From: Saprospiraceae bacterium
GTDB taxonomy: Bacteria > Bacteroidota > Bacteroidia > Chitinophagales > Saprospiraceae
DNA: 34,439 nucleotides
Assembly (NCBI GenBank): GCA_022448945.1
Contig: JAKVCV010000031.1
Span: 1-34,439, forward strand
Direction of reading: 5' to 3'
Shown here: positions 26,517 to 34,439 of the stretch, in pieces
Layout: each line of letters starts with the position of its first letter
Position numbering within the stretch: the stretch's first letter is position 1
Translations under genes and position numbers: made by a program
The notes under the pieces: model-generated
Database searches by the model: none
Seen by the model: only the letters and a program-made list of their open reading frames with translations
Told to the model about the DNA's origin: nothing

Positions 26517-28337
26517 ATGACAATGAAAAATAAATATAATTATTTTGTGTTATATATTCTTGCGATTTGCTTTAATACGACCGCATTATATTCTCAAAAT
26601 AATAAACTTTCAAAATCCACTTTAGGGGCACTAAACAATTATGTTATATATTCTAATGAGGTTATTCATGGCCTTAACCTAATGTATAATGACTTTATTT
26701 ATCTTAACAATCAATTTTATTCATACGTAGAAGATACAATTGACAACATTACTTATATAAAAGAACCAATTCTTAATAACTATAAATATTTCAAAATATT
26801 ACCGAGAGATTTATTCCCGGTTATTCTAAAAGACAATATCTATTTACCTTATGAAATGCGAGGTATTCCTCTTCAATTGATTGGTAAAGTTTCTAATGTA
26901 TTAAAAGAGATAGAAGATATTAGGGAGAATTTATCTAAATATCTAAACAACAATAATTATATAAAGGATACAAATCTCATAACTGGTTTTAGGATGCTTC
27001 AAAGAATAGAAGTTTTGTATTACGATATATTTACACTTCAAGAAAAATTACATTGGACCCTTACCTCAATTTTCAACTCCTTGCAACCTCAGTATTCTGA
27101 TAAACAATCCTTTCTGCTTCTTCAGGAACTTCAATCTTTAGTTAATCATACAAAATTAGTAATTAAATCAATTCGTGCTGAGGGAAAAAACTCCCTAAAC
27201 TACAATTGTCTAAAATTAAATGAAATTATAAATACAATCGAAAGGAAAAACTCCGTTTCTTTTCAAGAAAAGAACTCAGAATCAAATGTTCAGGATTCTA
27301 TAATAAAAAACTTTAGTGCAATTGTTAATAACGCAAAAAATAACCTTAAAACAGCCGAAGAATACTATAAAGCTCCAAAATATCAAAACAAATATTTTAA
27401 ATCAAGCTACTACTATTATAACAATATTCTTCTAGATAATTATAATCGTTCTTATGGCGGCATGATAATATTATTTAACGATCTCATAAAAACAAATGGA
27501 AACTATTGGCTTTTAGAACACAAAATGCCTAAACTTTTTGAAGTTATGTATCCAGACATTCCTGAGTACAAACAATACCAAACTGATGAACTTGATATTG
27601 AAAGCTTAATAAAGTCAGCCTTATTAAACAAAAAAAAAGCTGATAGCCTTGTAAAAGCAAAAAACGACAGCCTTTTAAAGATCCGTTTAGACAGTATTAC
27701 ATTGGCTGAAAAGATTGCTGATAGTATAGAATACAGAAAGGCCCACCCGAAAATAGGGGATTTGAATTTAACGGGTTTTGCCAGTAACAACCTTGTTTTT
27801 TTACTTGACATCTCATCATCGATGAATGACACAAACAAATTGCCTCTACTAAAAAATGCGCTTACTCAATTACTGGATTTAATGCGACCTGAAGATAATA
27901 TTACTTTCATCACATATTCAGGAATAGCGAATGTGGTTTTGACACCCACATCTGCAATACATAAAGAAAAAATATTATCCGCTATTAAAAACTTATCGTC
28001 AGGAGGCACTTCAGACGCCAATCTAGGGCTTAAACTTGCTTACCAAACTATTGAATCAAGCATAATAAAAAATGGCAACAATCGTATTATTATGGCAACA
28101 GATGGTGGGATTAAAGTTAGCAATAAGATTAAGAGAGTAATTAGAAAAAGTAGTAAAGAAAAAGATAGTATAAAATTATCCATATTTTATTTTTCACAAA
28201 AAGAATATACACACCACAAAAAACTTTTAAAAGAGCTTGCACACAATGGTTCTGGGAAATACAGCTACATCCAAAAAGAAAATGCAAATAAAATATTATT
28301 ACTAGAAGCTCAAACAGTCCGCAAAAAAGACAATTAA
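26517..28337 (+). CDS. Secreted VWA-domain protein with unknown N-terminal region
   Basis: A 606-residue protein. A signal peptide (about residues 6-26, ending near ALYSQ) suggests export. Residues 30-350 are rich in Asn, Tyr, Lys and Ile and probably helical, with no recognised domain. A charged stretch at about 370-410 repeats a K/A-D-S-L/I pattern (ADSLVKAKNDSLLKIRLDS). The von Willebrand A domain starts near 424 and its MIDAS is intact: Asp431-x-Ser433-x-Ser435 in LLDISSSM, Thr498 in SGGTSD and Asp529 in ATDGG, so metal-dependent ligand binding is likely. There is no MoxR ATPase or BatA/BatB-type neighbour. The start could be the first ATG or Met3, six bases later. Confidence 0.85.
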   Translation: MTMKNKYNYFVLYILAICFNTTALYSQNNKLSKSTLGALNNYVIYSNEVIHGLNLMYNDFIYLNNQFYSYVEDTIDNITYIKEPILNNYKYFKILPRDLFPVILKDNIYLPYEMRGIPLQLIGKVSNVLKEIEDIRENLSKYLNNNNYIKDTNLITGFRMLQRIEVLYYDIFTLQEKLHWTLTSIFNSLQPQYSDKQSFLLLQELQSLVNHTKLVIKSIRAEGKNSLNYNCLKLNEIINTIERKNSVSFQEKNSESNVQDSIIKNFSAIVNNAKNNLKTAEEYYKAPKYQNKYFKSSYYYYNNILLDNYNRSYGGMIILFNDLIKTNGNYWLLEHKMPKLFEVMYPDIPEYKQYQTDELDIESLIKSALLNKKKADSLVKAKNDSLLKIRLDSITLAEKIADSIEYRKAHPKIGDLNLTGFASNNLVFLLDISSSMNDTNKLPLLKNALTQLLDLMRPEDNITFITYSGIANVVLTPTSAIHKEKILSAIKNLSSGGTSDANLGLKLAYQTIESSIIKNGNNRIIMATDGGIKVSNKIKRVIRKSSKEKDSIKLSIFYFSQKEYTHHKKLLKELAHNGSGKYSYIQKENANKILLLEAQTVRKKDN

Positions 28338-28598
28338 ACTCTTTACTATACTCTATGCTGTAATTAAATTATTTAGTTGTTAATTCCAAGTGCTTTTTGC
28401 CAATTTTGATACACATATTTTATTTCCCTTGTTGTAAATAAAAATATTGTGAGTAATTTATTACCTTCAATACATTAAAATTCAAAAGGAACATTAACGA
28501 TAAAGTTATTTCAAACAAGAAAAAAATTTAATTGCTCCACATAATTAATATTTTGAATGGAGTTATTTAATTTCACTACCCAACATAACTAGCTAAAA

Positions 28599-30200
28599 AT
28601 GAATGCTAACACTAACGACACTGCTTTAAATCGCACGCTATTGGGACACCCTATAGGATTGTTTTTTCTGTTCATGACTGAGATGTGGGAACGTTTCTCC
28701 TATTATGGAATGAGAGCAATTCTTGTACTTTATATTGTTGAAGCAACAAATTCAGACAATCCAGGTCTTGGGTGGACTAATGAAAGTGCAATAGCATTAT
28801 ACGGATGGTATACTATGTTTGTGTATGTTGCATCTATACCCGGTGGTATTATTGCCGATAAATTAATTGGCCAACGAAAGTCTGTTTTCATAGGTGGGCT
28901 ATTATTAGTTGCAGGACATTCTGTGCTTGCAATAGAAGTGCTATGGGCATTTTATACTGGATTAATACTTATTGTATTAGGTGTTGGAATGTTAAAGCCA
29001 AATATCTCTACCATGGTTGGTGGATTATACCCCAAACATGAACAAAACAAAAGAGACATGGGCTTTTATATTTTCTATATAGGTATAAATTTAGGTGCTG
29101 CTGCTGCTGCTCTTATAGTAGGATATGTAGGGCAAAAAATTGGGTGGCATTATGGTTTTGGATTAGCCGGTATTGGTATGGCAATAGGCCAACTCACCTA
29201 TTGGTATGGCCAAAAATATCTATCGCATGTAGGAAATCTTGTCTTAAAAGAAGATACAAATGAAGTCGATTCTATGGGTGACGATAATTTACTTGATGAC
29301 CAAATGGCAAGTAATAACAATGTAACTACCAATTCGACAAATCCTAATTTGTTTCTATCTATCTTCCAATCAACCAATTCTCTAATTGGCTTTACTATCA
29401 CTTTTATAATAGGAGCTTGTCTTTGGGGATATTGGGGCGCATGGGATTATGGGCTTCTTGTAATGGGACTTGCATTTGCTGTAGGTGTTGCCATTGTAGT
29501 CTATAATGATGGAAATAAAGTAGAAAAAGATCGAATTCTAGTAACCTACCTATCGTTTTTAATAATTATTGTTTTTTGGGGCTCATTTGAGCAGGCAGGT
29601 GGTTTACTGAATATATATGCTCAACAAAAAACAGATTTAAATTTAGGTGGATTTGAAGTCCCTGCTAGTTGGTTTCAATCTGTAAATGCTATATTTATTT
29701 TAATTTTTGCTACTCTTGTAGGTAGTTTCTGGGTGTGGTGGAGAAACAGAGGCCGTGAATCTTCTTCAATATTCAAAATGGCTATTGGTGTAATTATCAT
29801 GGGTTGGGGATTCTTCTTTATGTCCATAGCAAGCAGTGAAGTTACTTATGATACAGCTGGGCAGATAATTGGCAAATCAGGCATGCAATGGCTAGTCCTA
29901 GCTTATCTGTTTCACACAATCGGAGAACTTTGTGCATCTCCTGTTGCCTTATCTTTCATTACTAAATTAGCCCCCGAAAGATGGATGGCTTTTATGATGG
30001 GCTCTTATTTTGCAGCTACAGGACTTGGCAATAAAGTTGCTGGTCTAATAGGTGAATCTGCGGGAGATTTAGGGGAATATACAATTTTTACAGGAATTGC
30101 TGTTTTCTGTACTATATTCGGAATACTAGTGATACTAATTACAAAACCACTAAAAAGACTTACACATGGTGCTGAAGACAATGAAGTAGAAATTAAATAA
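28599..30200 (+). CDS. POT-family proton-dependent peptide transporter (533 residues)
   Basis: A major facilitator of the proton-coupled oligopeptide transporter family in the inner membrane, importing di- and tripeptides. The ExxER motif in helix 1 is intact (Glu28, Glu31, Arg32 in EMWERFSYYGMR). The FxxYxxINLGA-type signature (FYIFYIGINLGAAAA) and the FEQAGG segment of helix 7 are present, as is the LFHTIGELCASPVALSF motif of helix 10. About 12-14 helices are predicted. A polar loop of about 40 residues (215-255) separates the two six-helix bundles. It lies 89 bases upstream of a second POT gene, so the two are a tandem paralogue pair. Confidence 0.95.
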   Translation: MNANTNDTALNRTLLGHPIGLFFLFMTEMWERFSYYGMRAILVLYIVEATNSDNPGLGWTNESAIALYGWYTMFVYVASIPGGIIADKLIGQRKSVFIGGLLLVAGHSVLAIEVLWAFYTGLILIVLGVGMLKPNISTMVGGLYPKHEQNKRDMGFYIFYIGINLGAAAAALIVGYVGQKIGWHYGFGLAGIGMAIGQLTYWYGQKYLSHVGNLVLKEDTNEVDSMGDDNLLDDQMASNNNVTTNSTNPNLFLSIFQSTNSLIGFTITFIIGACLWGYWGAWDYGLLVMGLAFAVGVAIVVYNDGNKVEKDRILVTYLSFLIIIVFWGSFEQAGGLLNIYAQQKTDLNLGGFEVPASWFQSVNAIFILIFATLVGSFWVWWRNRGRESSSIFKMAIGVIIMGWGFFFMSIASSEVTYDTAGQIIGKSGMQWLVLAYLFHTIGELCASPVALSFITKLAPERWMAFMMGSYFAATGLGNKVAGLIGESAGDLGEYTIFTGIAVFCTIFGILVILITKPLKRLTHGAEDNEVEIK

Positions 30201-30289
30201 TGAATTTATTGGGACTTGTATGATCAAGTAGTTTTCATATACAGCGAACATCATATACATCTATTAAAACACAAAAAAAAAAATAGACA

Positions 30290-32386
30290 ATGGATACATC
30301 TAAAACTAGAACTGAATTTTTTGAAACCAAAGTGCTTGGCCATCCGGCCGGCTTAATGGTGTTGTTTTTTACGGAAATGTGGGAACGATTTTCTTTCTAT
30401 GGAATGCGCGTTTTATTGGTGAACTTTTTGACTATGGCTGCAATCAGCTACAACCCTGGTTGGGAATGGACTGCCGAAAATGCGGGCGCTTTATTTGGCA
30501 CCTATGCTGGTCTTCTTTATCTAACACCTATCCTAGGTGGAATGATAGCAGACAAATACATAGGATATCGATGGGCTGTTGTAGTTGGGTCTATCATTAT
30601 GACAATGGGCCATGCTTCTATGGCTTTGGAAACTGAGTTATCCCTGTACATGGGTTTAGCCTTATTAGTAATTGGAACCGGCTTTTTTAAACCTAATATG
30701 ACTTCAATTATTTCTGAGATGTACAAAGATCTACCAGAAAAGAAAGATGGCGCTTACACTATTTTTTATATGGGTGTAAATGCTGGAGCTTTCTTCGGGA
30801 TGATGCTTTGTGGCTACCTTGCAGAAAGAATTGGATGGAGCTGGGGCTTTGGGTTAGCTGGTATATTTATGTTATTGGGAACCCTACAGTTTTGGTTGGC
30901 AAAACCACTTTTTGGTGAAATCGGGGAAATCCCCAAGAAAACAAACACAACAACACAAACTGAAAAAAATGTTGACGATAACCCAGATGAAAAAAGGAAC
31001 CCATTCACTGTACTCGATAAAATTTTGGTAGCTATTTCAGCAATAATTGGCTTTGGATACCTTATCAATGACCCTCTTTCAAAAATTGGCAATATCAATA
31101 TGTTCAACTTTGAAATCATGGGAATCGCTGGTCAATATGCTACTGTGTTAATCGGTCTTGTTATTTTCCTATTCTTAGTTATTTCTAGAATTATTCGCTA
31201 TGAAGCAATAGTCCGCGACCGTATGATTGCGTTCATCATCTTTGCCTTTTTTACTGTTTTCTTTTGGATGAGTTTTGAACAAGGCGCTTCCTCTTTAGTG
31301 ATTTTTGCCAGAGATAATGTTAATCGCTCAATGCAGGGAAATGCAGCAATCGCCTATAACATTGTCAACATACTACTAACTGTAATACCATTGCTAATCA
31401 TTACCTATGTTTTGTATTTATTATGGAAACAAACATTCAAAAGAATCCCCAATTCAAACCTGGTTCTTGTTGGTTGTTTTGCTATAGTATGGGCAATTGT
31501 TATTTGGATGATTAATCGCGATCTAAAATCAACCGCATACGACATCGAATTCCTAGCTATTGAAACAGTTGTGACCGATGAAAAAACAGGCGAAGTCGTC
31601 AAGAATGATGCAGGTGAAATTAAATACAAATATACACCCGTAAGCACAGGAATTGATACATCTGGGAGTACTGTTGTTAAAAGAATAGCGGAAATAAGTG
31701 AACCTGTAGAATTAAAAGTTGGGCAACAAATTAATATTATCAAAAAAAATAACACTGGTGACAAATTTGGTTATGTCACAGATGAAAAGCTCAAAAAAAT
31801 AAAAGAACATGCTATAAAAATCAATAGAGAAAACGGGCTTGTACCTGGTACAGTAACTCAAATTAAAAACAATCAGGTAGACATACCTGTTTCATGGTTT
31901 AGTATCCTGAACTCATTCTTTATTATCGCATTTGCCTCTTTCTTTTCTAAATGGTGGGATTCTAAATACAATCCTGATGCAGCTGTAAAATATGCACTTG
32001 GATTAATAATCATGGCTGTAGGCTTTGGATTCCTTGCATGGGGGTCTTATGGCCTTACCGAAGGGATAAAAGTGAGTATGATATGGTTGGTTATTGCGTA
32101 TCTCTTCCACACCCTGGGTGAGCTATGTCTGTCTCCAGTTGGCTTATCATATGTGTCAAAGCTAGTCCCTCCAAGAATGATTGCATTCATGTTTGGCATG
32201 TGGTATTTAGCCATTGCTATTGGAAATAAACTTGCTGCTGTTTTAGGTGGGCAAATTGAAAATATAACACATGAATATTCATTAAGTGTATTTTTCTTAA
32301 TATTCACAATTGTACCCTCTTTAGCAGGTTTATTAATTTTACTCTTAAATCCATTATTAAAGAAACTAATGCATGGTGTAAAATAA
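30290..32386 (+). CDS. POT-family peptide transporter with extra soluble insert (698 residues)
   Basis: The second POT transporter. Glu29, Glu32 and Arg33 of ExxER (EMWERFSFYGMR), FYMGVNAGAFFG, the helix-7 FEQGASS and the helix-10 LFHTLGELCLSPVGLSYV motifs are all intact. It differs from its neighbour by an additional hydrophilic segment at about residues 410-530 between two late helices. That segment is rich in Val, Thr, Lys and Glu and has beta-strand character (VVTDEKTGEVVKNDAGEIK onward). With the family topology the segment most likely faces the periplasm, but the side is not certain. Long POT variants of this length are known in Bacteroidota. It is followed by a shared bidirectional terminator. 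Confidence 0.94.
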   Translation: MDTSKTRTEFFETKVLGHPAGLMVLFFTEMWERFSFYGMRVLLVNFLTMAAISYNPGWEWTAENAGALFGTYAGLLYLTPILGGMIADKYIGYRWAVVVGSIIMTMGHASMALETELSLYMGLALLVIGTGFFKPNMTSIISEMYKDLPEKKDGAYTIFYMGVNAGAFFGMMLCGYLAERIGWSWGFGLAGIFMLLGTLQFWLAKPLFGEIGEIPKKTNTTTQTEKNVDDNPDEKRNPFTVLDKILVAISAIIGFGYLINDPLSKIGNINMFNFEIMGIAGQYATVLIGLVIFLFLVISRIIRYEAIVRDRMIAFIIFAFFTVFFWMSFEQGASSLVIFARDNVNRSMQGNAAIAYNIVNILLTVIPLLIITYVLYLLWKQTFKRIPNSNLVLVGCFAIVWAIVIWMINRDLKSTAYDIEFLAIETVVTDEKTGEVVKNDAGEIKYKYTPVSTGIDTSGSTVVKRIAEISEPVELKVGQQINIIKKNNTGDKFGYVTDEKLKKIKEHAIKINRENGLVPGTVTQIKNNQVDIPVSWFSILNSFFIIAFASFFSKWWDSKYNPDAAVKYALGLIIMAVGFGFLAWGSYGLTEGIKVSMIWLVIAYLFHTLGELCLSPVGLSYVSKLVPPRMIAFMFGMWYLAIAIGNKLAAVLGGQIENITHEYSLSVFFLIFTIVPSLAGLLILLLNPLLKKLMHGVK

Positions 32387-32408
32387 TTTAAGACACTTAT
32401 ATGCAATA

Positions 32409-32446
32409 AAAAAGGTCGTACTAAAAATATCTAGTACGACCTTTTT
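32409..32446. terminator. Bidirectional Rho-independent terminator between POT and HIT genes
   Basis: Perfect 15-base arms: AAAAAGGTCGTACTA at 32409-32423 and TAGTACGACCTTTTT at 32432-32446, with an 8-base loop. A-runs on one side and T-runs on the other let it serve the rightward POT gene and the leftward HIT gene. Confidence 0.92.
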
Positions 32447-32469
32447 CTTATACATATTACCTTATAAAA

Positions 32470-32862
32470 CTACACAAAGTTCGCTTGAATTTTTTTAGCT
32501 ATTTCTTTAAACATTACCTCATCCATTGAAGTCCTTTTTGAAAAATCAATGAATTGCATATTTAGAAGTGGGACGAGATGAATATGGGCATGTGGAACTT
32601 CAAGCCCTAAAACTGTCTGTCCAATACGCTCACAGTGTATGGTTTTTTCGATTGCGGAAGCCACCCGTTTAGCAAACAAATGCAACCCAAGATAAAGTTC
32701 TTCCTCAAGATCAAAAATATAATCAACCTCCTTTTTAGGAATAACGAGGGTATGCCCTTTAATAATAGGTGCAATATCTAAAAAAGCTAAAAAAGCTTCA
32801 TTTTCAGCAACCTTATAACAAGGAATTTCACCATTAACGATACGGGTAAAAATACTAGGCAT
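32470..32862 (-). CDS. HIT-family (histidine triad) hydrolase
   Basis: A 130-residue cytosolic nucleotide-binding protein of the Hint/HIT type, cleaving phosphoramidates or related AMP conjugates. It opens with MPSIFTRIVNGEIPCYKVAE, typical of the bacterial Hint branch. The histidine triad is His91, His93 and His95 in HAHIHLVPL, and GHTLVIPKKE is present. It lies 61 bases downstream of greA on the same strand; this greA-HIT pairing is frequent in Bacteroidota and suggests co-transcription. The physiological substrate is unknown. Confidence 0.94.
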   Translation of the reverse strand: MPSIFTRIVNGEIPCYKVAENEAFLAFLDIAPIIKGHTLVIPKKEVDYIFDLEEELYLGLHLFAKRVASAIEKTIHCERIGQTVLGLEVPHAHIHLVPLLNMQFIDFSKRTSMDEVMFKEIAKKIQANFV

Positions 32863-32923
32863 TTTTTAAGCTTTTTCTTCTATAAAGAATTAAAATCATA
32901 TAAGGTATACTGAAATTGATGTT

Positions 32924-33403
32924 TTAAAGACTTATCATAATATTAAGAATCTCAAATTCCATTGTTCCTCTGGGCGTTTCCACTTTAGCAATTTCACCAA
33001 CAGCTTTACCTAATAAGCCTTTACCAATAGGAGAATCTACAGAAATTTTGCCAGAACGCAAATCAGCTTCAGCCTGAGAAACTAAAGTATATTGAAATTC
33101 CTTCCCAGTTTTCATTTGTTTAATTTTTACTGTACTCAAAATCACTACAGTAGAATCATCCAAATCTTCTTGGTTAATAACTCGTGCAGAGTACATTTCC
33201 TTTTCCATTTCAGAAATTTTAAGCTCCAATAAACCCTGAGCCTCTTTGGCAGCATCATATTCGGCATTCTCGGAAAGATCTCCTTTTTCCCTTGCTTCAG
33301 CAATAGCTTTTGCAGCTTTTTGGCGACCATTAGTCTTTAATTCATTAAGCTCTTCCTTTAGCTTATCAAACCCATCTTGGGTCATATAGGAATATTTAGT
33401 CAT
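32924..33403 (-). CDS. greA: Transcription elongation factor GreA
   Basis: Rescues backtracked RNA polymerase by stimulating transcript cleavage through the secondary channel. The N-terminal coiled coil (about 1-75) carries the conserved acidic tip segment EKGDLSENAEYDAAKE. The C-terminal FKBP-like domain holds SPIGKGLLGKAVGE and ends at FEILNI. The start is placed at the ATG at 33403 (MTKYSYMTQDGFDKL, 159 residues), matching the family. An ATG six bases upstream (33409) would add only Met-Ile. It leads into the HIT gene. Confidence 0.95.
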   Translation of the reverse strand: MTKYSYMTQDGFDKLKEELNELKTNGRQKAAKAIAEAREKGDLSENAEYDAAKEAQGLLELKISEMEKEMYSARVINQEDLDDSTVVILSTVKIKQMKTGKEFQYTLVSQAEADLRSGKISVDSPIGKGLLGKAVGEIAKVETPRGTMEFEILNIMISL

Positions 33404-33480
33404 AATCATATCTTTATTAAATTTTCATTAGTATTGTCAACTTAAGGGTGTCATACGAAATTATAGCATAAAAAAGTAAA

Positions 33481-33524
33481 AAAAAAGCTAGCTCATTTTT
33501 ATCAAAATTAATTTGAAATGAGCT
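33481..33524 (-). terminator. Second leftward terminator-like hairpin upstream of greA
   Basis: Arms AGCTCATTT (33490-33498) and AAATGAGCT (33516-33524), with a 17-base loop. On the minus strand the stem is followed by AGC and a run of ten T. The long loop and AT-rich stem make it weaker than its neighbour. Confidence 0.5.
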
Positions 33525-33606
33525 CTATTAGACTATAGACTTAGAACCTGAAAAAACAATCAGACAAGCTTCTCTTCGCAGTTACGTTAATTCTATAAAA
33601 CAATTA

Positions 33607-33648
33607 AAAAGAACGTTCCACCCTTGATTCTGAGTGGAACGTTCTTTT
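33607..33648 (-). terminator. Terminator of the right-edge surface-protein gene
   Basis: Perfect 15-base arms: AAAAGAACGTTCCAC (33607-33621) and GTGGAACGTTCTTTT (33634-33648), with a 12-base loop and a T-run on the minus strand, 98 bases past the stop of the leftward gene. Confidence 0.9.
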
Positions 33649-33745
33649 CCCTATGCTTGTATACAAATATACACAATAAAAAAGAAAATAGCTAGATATT
33701 AGTAGGGATTTTTAAAACAAATTTATTTTTTTTATATTTTAAACG

Positions 33746-34439
33746 TTAAATCCGTTGAGCATCAAAAGCTCTGTTAATTATAAAGCTCTTCAGAACTCTA
33801 GAACCAACACCATCTACTTTTATATGGATTAAATATACCCCACTTGCTACAGGAACTGCAGCATAGTTCTTCAAGTCCCATTCCACCGATGTGGTGATCT
33901 GTTCCTCTGCAGCACCTCCATTCTGACCAATACCTACACGAGCTATACCATTCCGCGCAGGACTATTATATTCCTGTGCTAATTTATACTCCCGTACAAA
34001 GCGTCCGTCTATTGAATAGATCCGTATATTACAAGCAGCAGGTAAATTTGTGAACTTCACTACATTATCTGCTTCTGTAACTTCATAATCAGAATATGCA
34101 TAATACGGATTCGGTACCACGCGCATCAGATCAAGCGCTGATGCTGCTGTCTCAGATGATTCTTTCGTCGGCTGTAATCCATTAAGTGAAAATTCATACA
34201 ATGGATAGCCTACATTCTCATAGCTGCCCTTCTCAATTTGATGCGGCCGACTTACACGTAACTTCACCGTAGCATCTGTAGGTGGGTACTGACCATGACT
34301 ACCTTTCATGGAAACTTCTGTCTCCAACAATGCCATTGAAGCCCACGTTATATCCATGTTCGGTACTATATTATTATCTGAATCAAACAAAAAGAATGTA
34401 CTGTATTGATCCAGTATCGCCTGACATGAATCATAAGGC
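33746..34439 (-). CDS. C-terminal part of a large secreted or surface protein (5' end beyond window)
   Basis: The frame is open to the right edge (first visible residues PYDSCQAILDQYSTFFLFDS), so only about 231 C-terminal residues are seen. The end contains MRVVPNPYYAYSDYE, a beta-sandwich segment (VVKFTNLPAACNIRIYSIDGRFVREY) and a final SGVYLIHIKVDG...RVLKSFIINR. This FlgD-like/type IX-style C-terminal module is used in many large Bacteroidota secreted proteins. It differs from the standard short T9SS type A tail, so use of the type IX system is inference. The base composition looks richer in G and C than the neighbouring genes. A strong terminator follows. Confidence 0.8.
   Translation of the reverse strand, partial: PYDSCQAILDQYSTFFLFDSDNNIVPNMDITWASMALLETEVSMKGSHGQYPPTDATVKLRVSRPHQIEKGSYENVGYPLYEFSLNGLQPTKESSETAASALDLMRVVPNPYYAYSDYEVTEADNVVKFTNLPAACNIRIYSIDGRFVREYKLAQEYNSPARNGIARVGIGQNGGAAEEQITTSVEWDLKNYAAVPVASGVYLIHIKVDGVGSRVLKSFIINRAFDAQRI

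Larger units (their letters stand above)
33404..33745. other. Intergenic region with two leftward terminator-like hairpins
   Basis: These 342 bases lie between greA and the surface-protein gene. They hold a strong terminator at 33607-33648, a second hairpin with T-tract at 33481-33524 (both on the minus strand), and presumably the greA promoter left of that; the best -7 candidate is a one-mismatch TAATTTCG. No protein gene or tRNA is seen. Confidence 0.6.

Overview
The window reads as an AT-rich chromosomal segment of a member of the Bacteroidota. Four lines of evidence support this: near-consensus Bacteroidota promoters (TTTG, about 19 bases, TAnnTTTG); the order pheT - small coiled-coil gene - zapA - rny; a C-terminal domain of the type found on large Bacteroidota cell-surface proteins; and families typical of the phylum (GH3, long KAS III paralogue, DUF4369-TlpA, peptide MFS transporters, an SFPD-repeat secreted protein). 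A position near Saprospirales/Chitinophagales is a guess from protein flavour only. No tRNA, rRNA, CRISPR array, insertion sequence or phage gene was found.

Layout. Positions 1-8130 form a purine block: purM, a ketoacyl synthase III and a PurS-fused purL (cut by the left edge) run leftward, and guaB and guaA run rightward from a shared divergent promoter region. Positions 8131-8899 contain the remains of an ECF sigma factor gene and its overlapping partner gene. Positions 8900-13874 are an apparent operon with its own promoter and terminator: pheT, a coiled-coil protein, zapA and rny (RNase Y). Positions 13924-21434 are mixed: a lipoprotein, mpl (murein peptide recycling), an SRPBCC protein, a GH3 enzyme, a small membrane protein, an SFPD-repeat secreted protein, an alpha/beta hydrolase and a TlpA-type thioredoxin lipoprotein. 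Positions 21604-22508 are a compact transcription unit, DUF177 plus rpmF. Positions 22613-28337 hold an M20 dipeptidase, a sugar nucleotidyltransferase, an unusually short methylmalonyl-CoA mutase small subunit and a VWA-domain protein. Positions 28599-33403 hold two tandem POT peptide transporters, then HIT and greA on the other strand. The right edge cuts a large surface or secreted protein.

How the genes fit together. The left end serves IMP and GMP synthesis. The central operon couples translation (PheRS), division (ZapA) and RNA turnover (RNase Y). The dipeptidase and the two POT transporters fit a peptide-using lifestyle, and mpl fits recycling of cell-wall peptides.

I looked for a novel defence, secretion or biosynthetic system and do not see one: this is mainly housekeeping DNA. 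The items most worth a second look are the decayed sigma-factor operon, the SFPD-repeat protein, the coiled-coil partner of ZapA, the truncated MutA, and the KAS III gene lodged among purine genes. Several start codons are corrected here using promoter positions or family N-termini.
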